Source: Paenibacillus xylanexedens (GTDB lineage: Bacteria; Bacillota; Bacilli; Paenibacillales; Paenibacillaceae). From it: a stretch of 64,000 nt of DNA. The stretch covers positions 5,332,001 through 5,396,000 of the forward strand of contig NZ_CP018620.1 of the NCBI RefSeq assembly GCF_001908275.1, in the 5' to 3' direction. Positions 53,842 through 62,918 of this stretch are shown here, piece after piece. The position numbers and the translations under genes were made by a program. The notes beneath the pieces were generated by a model. That model was not told the origin of the DNA. It did not search any database and worked only from the letters and a program-made list of their open reading frames with translations. Positions within the stretch are counted from its first letter, which is position 1, and each line of letters begins with the position of its first letter.

Positions 53842-54201
53842 TTATTTAGTAACAATTATCTTCTCCGATTTTCCTTCCCAATCAATCTGAACTAGAAATT
53901 CATTCTCATCCAAAAACGGGGACATCCCTTCAGCTTTTCCTCTGATTACATTATTAAAATGTACTTCTCCTTTAGAATGAATATTTTCGCTCATAAATTT
54001 GTAATTAATTTTTTCGATTAATGAAGGATTATCTCCTAAGTACCTAATTTCATATTCATAGCTTGCTACATCGCTATTACTTTGAACTGTACATGAGACA
54101 CGCCAATTCTCACTCTCTCCTGTATATGAAGTGACTTTGTTTGAACAAGCGGATGCTGTCAATAGAAGAAGAAAAAGCAAAAAAAACGATACTCTTTTCA
54201 T
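53842..54201 (-). CDS. Small lipoprotein of unknown function
   Basis: A 119-residue predicted lipoprotein. The signal peptide ends in the lipobox TASAC (Cys19). The exported domain is beta-rich (WRVSCTVQSNSDVASYEYEIRY, then FLVQIDWEGKSEKI) with a second cysteine. AAAGGGGG precedes the ATG. Its family is not recognised. It is followed by the DUF3139 gene after 62 bp on the same strand. Confidence 0.78.
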   Translation of the reverse strand: MKRVSFFLLFLLLLTASACSNKVTSYTGESENWRVSCTVQSNSDVASYEYEIRYLGDNPSLIEKINYKFMSENIHSKGEVHFNNVIRGKAEGMSPFLDENEFLVQIDWEGKSEKIIVTK

Positions 54202-54380
54202 ATAAATCCCCCTTTATTATGAATTTCAAGAAGATTATAGTCACCCTTTTTTGCAGTAGCTCTCATCTTTTCAAATGTTAATCCTGTTATGGCAACACAG
54301 GACGAACCAGACTTTGACACAAGCAAATATACTATTGTAAAAAAGACTGTCGCATTTGTATGACAATCTGCCAAAGTGAA

Positions 54381-55055
54381 CTATAACACTCCGTTCAAGC
54401 CACCGAATAACTGCCCTAGAACATTAAAATATATTATGATGAAAGACAATAATATAGATATTGGTAGTATAATCAAAAATTTAAGTCTACTTGTAGGAAT
54501 AATAAATAATAGAACAATGGCCATGATTAGATATATTACCATAAGTATTGGGATCAAATAGTAATGAGTATGCTCGGGCAAGTAAGCGTCGCGCAATTGA
54601 TACCCTTCGGACAGTAGAGCTGTGATTGGAAGGGATACAACTAAACTAGATACCCTTCCATTGCCACGTGCATACCACATCACATAAGCACACATTGGAG
54701 ATACTACTGCACACATCCCCCAAAAAACAATTTCTCTCCTTGGAAAGAAATGTAGGAAAAACACGGTGTATAGGTAATAAACGGTTAGCAGCGACACAAA
54801 AAAGAAGAATACCTTAACTGCTGCTAGTTTAGGAGAATAACTAAAAACTGATATGAGTGTTGCAACAAAAATCCAAATACCTAGACGTCCACCAATCGCG
54901 TCAAATATGGGGTTAATCCCCTGAGCATCCACAAGCTTTGCTGCTAAACCTAAAATCAATCCGATCGTTATCGCACATACAATTGAAAAAACTTTTTGTT
55001 TAGTAGTTGATTGGTTTTCGACTCTAATTTGACTTAACTCATTATGTATTCCCAC
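54381..55055 (-). CDS. DUF6518-like membrane protein
   Basis: A 224-residue membrane protein with about seven hydrophobic segments. It resembles DUF6518 proteins (AITIGLILGLAAKLVD near the start, GGRLGIWIF, and the EGYQLRDAYLPEH turn). Function is unknown. The frame opens at a GTG at 55094, but GGAGG lies six bases before the GTG at 55055, which I prefer. Confidence 0.68.
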   Translation of the reverse strand: MGIHNELSQIRVENQSTTKQKVFSIVCAITIGLILGLAAKLVDAQGINPIFDAIGGRLGIWIFVATLISVFSYSPKLAAVKVFFFFVSLLTVYYLYTVFFLHFFPRREIVFWGMCAVVSPMCAYVMWYARGNGRVSSLVVSLPITALLSEGYQLRDAYLPEHTHYYLIPILMVIYLIMAIVLLFIIPTSRLKFLIILPISILLSFIIIYFNVLGQLFGGLNGVL

Positions 55056-55197
55056 TTCAATCCTCCAACTTCCATAATTCCTATATTCTAACACAGTCGA
55101 TCCAGCCTGTTCGATCTGTTCCTCAGAATAATTTTATTGATATTCCACTAAAACGGTTCTATGCACAATCCTCGCCCACACAACCAATATATAAAAC

Positions 55198-55241
55198 AAA
55201 CCCCGGTACACGTCTGCATTCAGCAGCGTACAGCCGAGGTT
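55198..55241 (-). terminator. Intrinsic terminator of the cell-wall hydrolase gene
   Basis: AACCTCGG and CCGGGGTT arms with an inner CTGC/GCAG helix; on the minus strand it runs into GTTTTATAT. Confidence 0.6.
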
Positions 55242-55285
55242 CACCATTACCATTTCAAATGTTACACTACCTATCTCAACTTAAC

Positions 55286-56173
55286 TCATCTCGTAAAATC
55301 ATGCTGCCCAATGGTCAGCAACGTCGGCCTGCTCTTACTCCACACCGAAGTGGCAATCTTCGGATTGTAATAATACAGTGCTCCATTCGTTGGATCAACG
55401 CCATTTAATGCTTTGCGTGCTGCCTTATAAGAGGTCGCCGTCGGTTTGGTATTGAACTGTCCATCGTCAATAGCCGTGAACTGCCCTTTCTGGAAAATGA
55501 CCTTCGAGATCGATGATGGGAATAAATCCGAATGCACTCGATTCATGACAACTGCTCCTACAGCGACTTGTCCTTCAAAAGATTCTCCGCGCGCTTCACC
55601 GTGGATCAGCTTCGCCAACTGGCGTAACGTCTCGCCTTCGGCTTTGGCCTTTTTGTTCAGTCTGTTCAGTGTCGCCGGACCTGCAACGCCGTCTGCACTC
55701 AGCCCCTGTGCCTGTTGGAACTTGCGGACAGCGCCTTTGGTAATCGTACCGTAATATCCGGTCAATCCGGCGTCAAAGTACCCCAGATCACTTAATTGCT
55801 CCTGCAATTGCAGCACATGTTCGCTGCGAACGCCCTGTTCCAGCTTCTGCGCTCCCGCAGAAGGAGTTGCCACGGTCAATCCCAGAGTCAATGCGCAGGC
55901 ACCTAGGAGCATGCTGACCCGCCCTGCTCTTTTGCCAGCCATTTTCCCCTTCCCATGAGTGACTTTCCGACTGACAGTGATGGGCTCCATGGTGTCAGCA
56001 AACGTTAATAGATCCAACTCCTCATTCGTGCTATCAACTGTAGTACGTTCATTACTGTTCATATGGCTAACCACCTTCATCTCTTTCATCTCACTCACGC
56101 TATCTAATTCAATTATCATATTCTTTTCATTCATTTCATTCGGTTGTTCCATTCCAATGTTGTTCTTCATCAT
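55286..56173 (-). CDS. SleB-like cell-wall hydrolase with peptidoglycan-binding domain
   Basis: A 295-residue protein. After a Met/Asn-rich cytoplasmic N-terminus (1-85) lies one hydrophobic segment (SMLLGACALTLGLTVATPSAGA), a signal or membrane anchor. A PG_binding_1 domain follows (about 110-175: VLQLQEQLSDLGYFD, GAVRKFQQAQGL). The C-terminal Hydrolase_2/SleB-CwlJ domain (about 185-295) has LAKLIHGEARGE with the catalytic Glu, VGAVVMNRVHS and ALYYYNPKIA. This type cleaves cortex or wall peptidoglycan. GGAGG lies eight bases before the ATG at 56173. The long N-terminal extension is unusual for a SleB-like protein. Confidence 0.85.
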   Translation of the reverse strand: MMKNNIGMEQPNEMNEKNMIIELDSVSEMKEMKVVSHMNSNERTTVDSTNEELDLLTFADTMEPITVSRKVTHGKGKMAGKRAGRVSMLLGACALTLGLTVATPSAGAQKLEQGVRSEHVLQLQEQLSDLGYFDAGLTGYYGTITKGAVRKFQQAQGLSADGVAGPATLNRLNKKAKAEGETLRQLAKLIHGEARGESFEGQVAVGAVVMNRVHSDLFPSSISKVIFQKGQFTAIDDGQFNTKPTATSYKAARKALNGVDPTNGALYYYNPKIATSVWSKSRPTLLTIGQHDFTR

Positions 56174-56320
56174 GCTATTAACCTCCACTTTTCTGAATCC
56201 AGATCCCACATCTTCCTCCTGAATCCTCACGGCCCTACATCCCGAGTGTCATTATAGGATATAGAAAAAATGAAGTCTATCGGACCGATGACGCAGTGAA
56301 AAAACGACGCTGAACATAGC

Positions 56321-56366
56321 AAAAAGAGGCATGAGCCCATGGTCACACCATGGTCATGCCCCTTCT
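56321..56366. terminator. Strong intrinsic hairpin terminator
   Basis: GGCATGA...CCATGGT pairs with ACCATGG...CATGCC (about 15 pairs, two bulges), flanked by AAAAAGA and CCTTCTT. It ends the MFS gene. Confidence 0.8.
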
Positions 56367-56451
56367 TGTATCAACCTTATACCGCTTGTCCAACCCGTTA
56401 TTTCCGTAGGCAGGCAGACCCGTACAAAAGTTGCGTTGTATTTATTGACAA

Positions 56452-57669
56452 TTACTCGGCCAGTTCCTGACCCTTCGTTTCCCGGCCCCAGAACAGTACA
56501 GCCGCTGCGCCAATGAGGATGGTCACGAAGAAAATCGTGAAAATCAGGCTAATGGCCACTTCGCGTTGAACCAGCATACCGACCATTAATGGAGCAAGTA
56601 CGCCACCGATCCGGCCAACGGATGTGGCAAGACCCACACCTGTCGAACGAACGGAAGTCGGATACAATTCCGGGCTGTAGGCGTACAGACCACCCCAGGC
56701 TCCCAGATTGAAGAAAGATAGGCAGATTCCTGCGGCCAAGATCGTCGCTTCGGTTGTTGCCAGTCCAAACGCAATCGCACTGAATGCAGTCAAGGTAAGA
56801 TACACAACAAGTACGAACTTGCGACCGTAACGTTCAATGAAGTACGCCGCGGTGAAGTAACCTGGCAACTGTGCGATCGTCATGATCAGCACGTATTGGA
56901 AACTTTTAACCAACGTAAATCCTTTTGCCATCACGACCGAAGGCAGCCACAGGAACATTCCATAATAAGAGAAAATGACGGTAAACCACAAAATCCAGAG
57001 CATCAACGTTGTACGGCGATGTGGTGCTGACCAGACGGTAGCCACTTTCTCGCGGAACGTGATTTTATGAAGCTTGGTATGATTCTTGTACCGCGGTGGG
57101 TCCTGAATGGCACGACGCAGATACAGTGCATAGAACGCCGGAAGTGCACCAATGGCAAAAGCAATTCTCCATCCGTACTCCGGGATGACAAAGTTGGCAA
57201 TGAGCGCTGATACAATCCAGCCCCCTGCCCAGAAACTTTCCAATAATACAACGGCACGTCCGCGTTCCGCTGTAGGCATCGACTCCGATACCAGTGTGGA
57301 TGCCACGGGCAGCTCTCCGCCAAGTCCAATCCCTGCAACCAGACGCAGTGCACACAACACGGCAAATCCAGTCGCAAGTGCAGACAGACCACTTGCAATC
57401 GTGAATATTAGCAAGGTCCACATCAGAATGGCCTTCCGTCCAAAACGGTCCGCAAGTGCACCTGCAAGCAAAGCACCGAGCGCCATACCGATCGAGTTAA
57501 TACTCGTAAGCACCCCGACTTGTCCGGGACTGAGACTCCATTCCTTGGCGAGTGCAGCCACGATAAAGGAAATCATACCAACTTCCATCGCATCAAACAG
57601 CCAGCTCATGCCGGCACTGAACAGCAGCTTACGCTGCTTGGGATTCCGCAATACTTCCAGTTTGCTCAT
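56452..57669 (-). CDS. MFS transporter, sugar/aromatic-acid porter type
   Basis: A 405-residue permease with 12 predicted membrane segments. The first-loop motif GALADRFGRKA and its second-half counterpart RYGRKFVLV are present, as is RLVAGIGLGGELPVASTLVSE, typical of SP/AAHS carriers related to B. subtilis NiaP. The substrate cannot be read from sequence. GGGAG lies nine bases before the ATG at 57669; a GTG at 57672 is adjacent. It is downstream of the CUT1 permeases by 113 bp on the same strand, so it may belong to the same transcript. Confidence 0.85.
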   Translation of the reverse strand: MSKLEVLRNPKQRKLLFSAGMSWLFDAMEVGMISFIVAALAKEWSLSPGQVGVLTSINSIGMALGALLAGALADRFGRKAILMWTLLIFTIASGLSALATGFAVLCALRLVAGIGLGGELPVASTLVSESMPTAERGRAVVLLESFWAGGWIVSALIANFVIPEYGWRIAFAIGALPAFYALYLRRAIQDPPRYKNHTKLHKITFREKVATVWSAPHRRTTLMLWILWFTVIFSYYGMFLWLPSVVMAKGFTLVKSFQYVLIMTIAQLPGYFTAAYFIERYGRKFVLVVYLTLTAFSAIAFGLATTEATILAAGICLSFFNLGAWGGLYAYSPELYPTSVRSTGVGLATSVGRIGGVLAPLMVGMLVQREVAISLIFTIFFVTILIGAAAVLFWGRETKGQELAE

Positions 57670-57782
57670 CACTTATAGCTCCCTTGATCTCTATGTAGTC
57701 ATTCTGACACTCAATCATTATTATGCAGAATGCTCCAGAAATCAATGCAAAATAAGCTTTTCCTTCCGATTTCTGCGATACC

Positions 57783-58598
57783 TCACCCCTTGAGTGAACC
57801 CGCTGTCAGACCGGCAACAAAGTAACGCTGGAGCAGAAGGAACAACGCAATCATCGGAATGGCTGTTACCAGCACCCCTGTAAGCATCATCGGATAGTTC
57901 GTCACGTATTCCCCGCGGAACTGCATAAGCGCGAGCGGTAACGTGAGCTTGGACTTACTGCTGAGCATCAGCATCGGAATAAGCAAATCATTCCATACCA
58001 TGACGAGCAGGAACGTAGCCGTTGCCGCCAGCGAAGGTGCAGCCAGTGGCAGTGCAATCCGGGTATAGAGCCTCCATTCACTTGCTCCATCCATACTGCC
58101 CGCTTCCAGAATCTCCGAATTAAGCATGCGCATGAAACCTGTCAGCATAAATACGGAGACTGGCATCAGCATCGCGGCGGATACGACAATTAATCCTGTC
58201 AGACTGTCCGACCAGCCGAGTGTACGCGTAAGGGAATAGATCGGCAGCATACTCACTTGGGAAGGAACGATCAGCCCTGCTACGAACAGAGCAAACACGA
58301 TTTTACCTACACTGCCGCCCCAACGGACAATGGCGTAAGCAATCATGCTACTCAGCAATAACTCAATCGCAACCGTGCCAAGCGTCACGACCAGACTGTT
58401 TCCGAAATATTGCCACATCGGCTGATTGCGGAACATGCCGGTGATGTTATCCCACGTAAACGGGTCCGGCCAGCTGAATGGACTGGTGAAGAAGTTGCTG
58501 CTTGTTTTGAACGAGGATACAAATACAAAGTACAGCGGCACCAGAATCAGCAGCGCGTACACCAATAAGATCAGGCGATTGAACCATTTTAAAAACAT
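57783..58598 (-). CDS. Carbohydrate ABC transporter permease (MalG type)
   Basis: A 271-residue integral membrane permease with six predicted helices. The EAA loop is present (EAGSMDGASEWRLYTRIALP). The C-terminal FVAGLTAGSLKG end is typical of CUT1 MalG-like subunits. AAGGGAG precedes the ATG. It lies 49 bp after its partner permease. The ATPase is not encoded here; CUT1 systems in Firmicutes often borrow the shared MsmX/MsmK ATPase. The substrate is unknown. Confidence 0.92.
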   Translation of the reverse strand: MFLKWFNRLILLVYALLILVPLYFVFVSSFKTSSNFFTSPFSWPDPFTWDNITGMFRNQPMWQYFGNSLVVTLGTVAIELLLSSMIAYAIVRWGGSVGKIVFALFVAGLIVPSQVSMLPIYSLTRTLGWSDSLTGLIVVSAAMLMPVSVFMLTGFMRMLNSEILEAGSMDGASEWRLYTRIALPLAAPSLAATATFLLVMVWNDLLIPMLMLSSKSKLTLPLALMQFRGEYVTNYPMMLTGVLVTAIPMIALFLLLQRYFVAGLTAGSLKG

Positions 58599-58647
58599 GT
58601 GAACTCCCTTCTGCCTCGATTGCAGGATGAATGCTCCAACATCAACC

Positions 58648-59520
58648 TCAATAACTTACCCGGTCGGCACGCAGTGCCTTGAACTGCAACAGCGTCAAGA
58701 GCGCGAGCAACACCAGGAAGATCATGGAACCGGCAGAAGCCAGACCAAATGAATAGCTGCCAAAGGCGGTATGATAGATATATGTTGTCAAAATTTCAGT
58801 TGCGTAATTCGGGCCTCCGTCCGTCATTGTGAAAATGAGGTCAAATGCCTTGAACGACTGAATGGTCGTATAGGCCACAACAATCGTTGCCGAAGGTGCC
58901 AGCAGCGGCCAGGTCACGGTACGGAATACCTGCCATTTGCTACCGCCATCCATGCGAGCCGCTTCGTACAGTTCTGCCGGAATGCCTTGCAGACCTGCGA
59001 TGAATACAATCATCATCTGCCCGGCATGGGCCCAGACTTGTACCGCAGCAATGGAATAGATGGCGATCTTAGGATCACCAATCCAGTTGCGAGCAATACT
59101 GCTCATCCCGGCTTCATTCAATCCATAGTTGATCAATCCAATGGATGGATCATACATGAATGCCCAGATCAGTCCGACCGATACGGAGGAGAGAATCGCA
59201 GGCAGGAAATACAATGCCCGAAGCACAATGCGTGTCTTGGTATTGCGTACCAAGAGCAGGGCCAGGACAAGTGAAATAAAGGTCTGTGCAATAACAACCG
59301 TTAACATGAACTCCACGTTATTGCCAAAGGCTTTGCGGAATACGATGCTGCTGAGACTGTCCTTGTAATTATCCAGCCCTACAAATGCATACGACGGGGA
59401 TACCCCATCCCAATCCGTAAAGGAGTAGAACAGCCCCGTCAATGTAGGAAATACGAACAATCCAACGTACAGCAGCAACCCGGGGATCAGAAACAGGGAT
59501 AGCTGAAGACGGTTTTTCAT
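58648..59520 (-). CDS. Carbohydrate ABC transporter permease (MalF/UgpA type)
   Basis: A 290-residue permease with six predicted helices and the EAA loop (YEAARMDGGSKWQVFRTVTWP). The first helix is LFLIPGLLLYVGLFVFPTL. It starts 3 bp after the stop of the binding-protein gene, a tight operon junction. It works as a heterodimer with the MalG-type permease encoded downstream. Confidence 0.92.
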   Translation of the reverse strand: MKNRLQLSLFLIPGLLLYVGLFVFPTLTGLFYSFTDWDGVSPSYAFVGLDNYKDSLSSIVFRKAFGNNVEFMLTVVIAQTFISLVLALLLVRNTKTRIVLRALYFLPAILSSVSVGLIWAFMYDPSIGLINYGLNEAGMSSIARNWIGDPKIAIYSIAAVQVWAHAGQMMIVFIAGLQGIPAELYEAARMDGGSKWQVFRTVTWPLLAPSATIVVAYTTIQSFKAFDLIFTMTDGGPNYATEILTTYIYHTAFGSYSFGLASAGSMIFLVLLALLTLLQFKALRADRVSY

Positions 59521-59523
59521 CGT

Positions 59524-60801
59524 TTATTTCCCGATATGCTGATCAATGATCGCTTGTGCCTGCTGTGCTGCTTCTTCCGGAGAAGTGCCGCTCAGCACAG
59601 CCTGAATGGAGTTGGTTACTGCTTTTTGATTGTCTCCGTTCAGGATGGTGAACCGTGGCTGGAACACGGTCTTTTTGGTTGCCCATTCTCCGGCTACCTG
59701 AAGCTCAGGCGTGTCGTACTTCACATCATTCACCGTTACATTTTGTCCCGTTTGGTTGGCATAGTCACTCGCCACTTCCGGATTGCTCAGGAATTCGATG
59801 AATTTCTTCGCTTCTTCCGGATGTTTAGACTTGCTGTTCACGGCGAGCATGAATGTAGTCGTATGCACCCCTTCATACTTCGCTTGATCTGCACTTACCG
59901 TAATTGGTGCAAGCAGTTTTTGCTCCAGATTTGGATTCTGCTGTTTGTTCTGAGCCAATTGATACGATCCACTCGCCAGCATCGCTGCTTTCTCTTGAAT
60001 AAACAGTGCGCCCGCCGCAGGGTCTTTGGTACCCAGTGCATCCTGCTGGAAGTAACCTTTATCGTTCAGTTCCTTGATTTGAGTCAACGTTTTCACCCAA
60101 AACTCATCTGTCAGTTTGGCTTCGCCCGCTTCTACTTTGGTAAAAATGTCGTCACTCGGTGCATTGTTCATCACCATCGTATTCATGAATTGCCCTGGGC
60201 CAATGTCAGCTCCGGCAAAAGCAATCGGAATGATGCCATTGTCCTTCAGCTTCTGGCAAAGTGCCAGGAAGCCCTCCCAATCGGTTGGTGGCGTCAAGCC
60301 GTATTGTTCAAACAGTTTTACGTTATAGATTGGATCGTTATATACGAGTTGATACGGGATCGCATATTGCTTGCCATCATGCTGTCCTGATTCAATCAGC
60401 TTTGAATTGTAGGCCGACAAGAACGATGATCCAGTCAGATCCGTGAACAATCCGGCTTTGGTAAAGGCTTCAAACTGTGCACCCGGGAAGGAAGCAAATA
60501 CATCTCCTACCGAACCGTCACTGATTTTGGATTGTACAGTGGACTGGTATTGATCGGAGGGCAGTGTCTGCATCTCCACGTTGATGTTCGGGTTTTCTTT
60601 TTCAAATGCGTCAATAGTCTTGTTGAGTGCTTCCACATCTTCTCCACGCCAGTGCATGAAGCTGATCGTAACTTTACCTGAACCCGAGGAGCCGTTCTCT
60701 CCAGATGACGCGTTATCCCCGCCGCCGCAAGCTGACAGCAGGATGGACATCACCAGCATACTGACAAGCGGCAGGATCAATTTTTTATTTTTTTTCATGA
60801 A
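59524..60801 (-). CDS. Extracellular sugar-binding lipoprotein of an ABC transporter
   Basis: A 425-residue family-1 solute-binding protein. The signal peptide ends in the lipobox LLSAC followed by a Gly/Ser/Asp linker, so it is tethered outside the membrane. The mature part shows the fold's pattern (TISFMHWRGED, NPNINVEMQTLP, FASFPGAQF, FLSNPEVASDYA). AGGAGG lies nine bases before the ATG at 60801; the frame is open to 60858. Copy C of the dispersed repeat fills the gap to ssuD upstream. A sulfonated sugar substrate is possible given that neighbour. Confidence 0.92.
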   Translation of the reverse strand, partial: FMKKNKKLILPLVSMLVMSILLSACGGGDNASSGENGSSGSGKVTISFMHWRGEDVEALNKTIDAFEKENPNINVEMQTLPSDQYQSTVQSKISDGSVGDVFASFPGAQFEAFTKAGLFTDLTGSSFLSAYNSKLIESGQHDGKQYAIPYQLVYNDPIYNVKLFEQYGLTPPTDWEGFLALCQKLKDNGIIPIAFAGADIGPGQFMNTMVMNNAPSDDIFTKVEAGEAKLTDEFWVKTLTQIKELNDKGYFQQDALGTKDPAAGALFIQEKAAMLASGSYQLAQNKQQNPNLEQKLLAPITVSADQAKYEGVHTTTFMLAVNSKSKHPEEAKKFIEFLSNPEVASDYANQTGQNVTVNDVKYDTPELQVAGEWATKKTVFQPRFTILNGDNQKAVTNSIQAVLSGTSPEEAAQQAQAIIDQHIGK

Positions 60802-60842
60802 AGACGACCTCCTGAGGATGCTTGATGTAAGTTGCACGAAAG

Positions 60843-61034
60843 TTTTTACACGGGGCACGCCGAGTGCAGTACCATCTTCCGATCGCTGTTATCCCCGGAT
60901 TTCTTTGAATCATTTCTTTCAATGGTTAAAATCCGGGGATAAAGGCAAGATGATGCTTACGAAGTAGCTTTCTTTCAGAAAGCTTTTAGCTTCGCTTCTT
61001 CAGATCGGTTCTACCCTCTCCGTTAAAGTGTAAA
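60843..61034 (-). repeat. Dispersed structured intergenic repeat, copy C
   Basis: The best-preserved copy (192 bp), bounded by TTTTACAC and GTGTAAAA. On the minus strand: ACGGAGAGGGTAGAA, CTGAAGAAGCGAAGC, hairpin AAGCTTTCTGAAAGAAAGCT, ACTTCGTAAGCATC, then a long hairpin with arms TTATCCCCGGATTT and AAATCCGGGGATAA, then GCGATCGGAAGATGG. It fills the gap between the ssuD stop and the binding-protein start. Confidence 0.75.
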
Positions 61035-61049
61035 AAAAAGTTAACTTAC

Positions 61050-62252
61050 TTAATTGGTAGTAACTTGATGCTGCTTCTGTCTTTTTTTCCATTTCTCGCG
61101 AATGATCGGCATCACGGTCCAGCCGAAGATTTCTGCCTCTTCCAGATGCGGGTAACCGGACAGAATGAAGGTTGTTACGCCCAGATCTCCATATTCCATC
61201 AAACGTTCTGCAACCTGTTCGGCTTTACCTACAATAAGGATCGCACCGCCGGAACGCACAACGGACAAGCCTGTCCACAGGTTGGGACCTACGACAAACT
61301 GCTGCTTCTCGGACAGTTCCCGTAGCTCGTTCTGTCTGCGTTGGTTGGTTGCATCCGTCTCGGCAAAAGCGGCTTTGGCTTTTTCGATCGCTTCTGGTGG
61401 TACTTTGCTAATAATCTCCCAAGCTGCTGCCCATGCTTCTTCTTCGGTATCCCGAATGAGTACCTGAGCACGCATGCCGTATCGGAGCTGACGATCTTGT
61501 CCCGTTTCCTCTTTCACCTGCTGACGGATGACCTCAATCTCTTCAATCTGCTCTTGAATCCAGTCATGAGGCTCGCCCCACATGAGGAACGTATCCGCAT
61601 GTTCAACAGCGACCTTCTTCGCAATCGGGGAACTTCCTCCCAGATAGAATGGTGGATGTGGATTTTGCACCGTCTCCGGCATACCTACTGGTCCTTTGAA
61701 ATTGTAATACTGGCCGTTGAATTCAGGATTGGGATCGCTGGGTGCGTCTGCACCAGATTTTGAACCATTTCCGGCAAACTCCGTCAGATTCAAGCCCGTC
61801 GATTGGGTCCATGAACGCTTCATCACTTCCATATACTCGCTCGCCCGCACATACCGTTCATCATGCGCATGTGCCAGTGGATCGCCGAGTTCCTCCAGAT
61901 CGCGAACAGAACTGCCTGTCACCACATTGATCATGGCGCGACCACCCGATAGCTGATCCAGTGCCGCTCCCATTCGTGCAGCGAGTACGGGGGTAACCAA
62001 TCCCGGGCGAATGGCGACAAGGGGACGCAATGTCTTCGTGTGACTCATCACAGCCGAGCCAACTACCCATGCATCCAGACAGGCTCCCCCTGTCGGAATC
62101 AGTACAAATTCGAATCCTGCCTTCTCCGCCGTCTGTGCCACATCGATCAGATAATCCAAACTTGGCTCCCGCTCCGGGGCAACCCCTACATACTTACCAT
62201 CCCCTGCTGTAGGCAAAAACCATCCAAACTTCATTTCTTCCTGTTCGCTCAC
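61050..62252 (-). CDS. FMNH2-dependent alkanesulfonate monooxygenase (SsuD-like)
   Basis: A 400-residue bacterial-luciferase-like flavin monooxygenase. It resembles SsuD in many blocks: FGWFLPTAGDGKYVG, VLIPTGGACLDAW, RPGLVTPVLAARM, YLGGSSPIAKKVA, NLWTGLSVVRSGG and LSGYPHLEEAE. SsuD releases sulfite from alkanesulfonates using reduced FMN supplied by a separate reductase, which is not present here. There is an insertion of about 25 residues near position 165 (NGSKSGADAPSDPN). The GTG at 62252 has AAGGG ten bases upstream. Its neighbour is a sugar ABC transporter instead of the usual ssuABC. Confidence 0.88.
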   Translation of the reverse strand: MSEQEEMKFGWFLPTAGDGKYVGVAPEREPSLDYLIDVAQTAEKAGFEFVLIPTGGACLDAWVVGSAVMSHTKTLRPLVAIRPGLVTPVLAARMGAALDQLSGGRAMINVVTGSSVRDLEELGDPLAHAHDERYVRASEYMEVMKRSWTQSTGLNLTEFAGNGSKSGADAPSDPNPEFNGQYYNFKGPVGMPETVQNPHPPFYLGGSSPIAKKVAVEHADTFLMWGEPHDWIQEQIEEIEVIRQQVKEETGQDRQLRYGMRAQVLIRDTEEEAWAAAWEIISKVPPEAIEKAKAAFAETDATNQRRQNELRELSEKQQFVVGPNLWTGLSVVRSGGAILIVGKAEQVAERLMEYGDLGVTTFILSGYPHLEEAEIFGWTVMPIIREKWKKRQKQHQVTTN

Positions 62253-62304
62253 AAAAGTCAATCCCTTCTATGATAAATTGCTCTAAAAATGTTTCACTCA
62301 AGCA

Positions 62305-62440
62305 CTCGGTTACAGAAAACCTTTCGAGCACTCTTGTCCCCAGATTTCTTCTCATTCCCCTTTCATGGGGAAATCCGGTGACAAAGGCGCACGCTTCGCT
62401 TCTTCAGGTCCTTTCTGTCCCCTCCGTTGTCGTGTCATTC
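62305..62440 (-). repeat. Dispersed structured intergenic repeat, copy D (short form)
   Basis: A shorter copy (about 136 bp) lacking the middle hairpin. On the minus strand: ACGGAGGGGACAGAAAGG, ACCTGAAGAAGCGAAGCG, GCCTTTGTCACCGGATTTCC, a CCCCATGAAAGGGG hairpin, and AAATCTGGGGACAAGAG. It lies about 50 bp upstream of ssuD in the same sense. Confidence 0.7.
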
Positions 62441-62649
62441 TTTAAATTGATTTATTAGACATATTCAGAATCAAATGCCGATTAATTAACTTTGTTTAAT
62501 AGGTATGGACATCATATCAATTGATTTGTCTGTGAGCAATGTCATTTCGCGGCAATTTTATTTTGTCATTTTGTGGTCTTTTCTCAGATTTAGGTCTTCC
62601 TGATCTTGAATATATATAAAACCCACCTGTATAATAGGTTTAAATACGT

Positions 62650-62854
62650 GTTCAAAAAGTCTGGTTTTCAGTACCGAGAAGATGGAATGAAGCTAGAAAT
62701 GGAGTAGCGGAGCGTAGGAAAACTACGTGAGCAACCACAATGTTTCCAAAGGAAACATACTTCGTAAGCCTCCCGCTTATTTCGGCTGAATTTCAGCTTC
62801 GATGTTGATGATGCCACTAGGCATGATTCGTAATCAAAAGTGGACTTTTTGAAC
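62650..62854. mobile_element. MITE-like element with 12-bp inverted ends
   Basis: A 205-bp non-coding element. It begins GTTCAAAAAGTC and ends GACTTTTTGAAC, a perfect 12-bp terminal inverted repeat with partial pairing further in (GGTTTTC with AATCAAAAG). Flanks are TACGT and TACAT, a possible imperfect 5-bp target duplication. Inside are the hairpins GTTTCC/GGAAAC and GTAG/CTAC and a GAAGCT/AGCTTC pair. It encodes no protein. Confidence 0.6.
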
Positions 62855-62874
62855 TACATCTATAAGCGAAACTT

Positions 62875-62903
62875 TTAGAATGTACAAACGATACTTATAT
62901 AAT
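62875..62903 (+). promoter_or_regulatory. Promoter of the AraC-type gene at 62919
   Basis: TTAGAA and TATAAT are 17 bases apart, directly downstream of the MITE-like element. Confidence 0.5.
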
Positions 62904-62918
62904 AAAGAGGTGTTCCTG

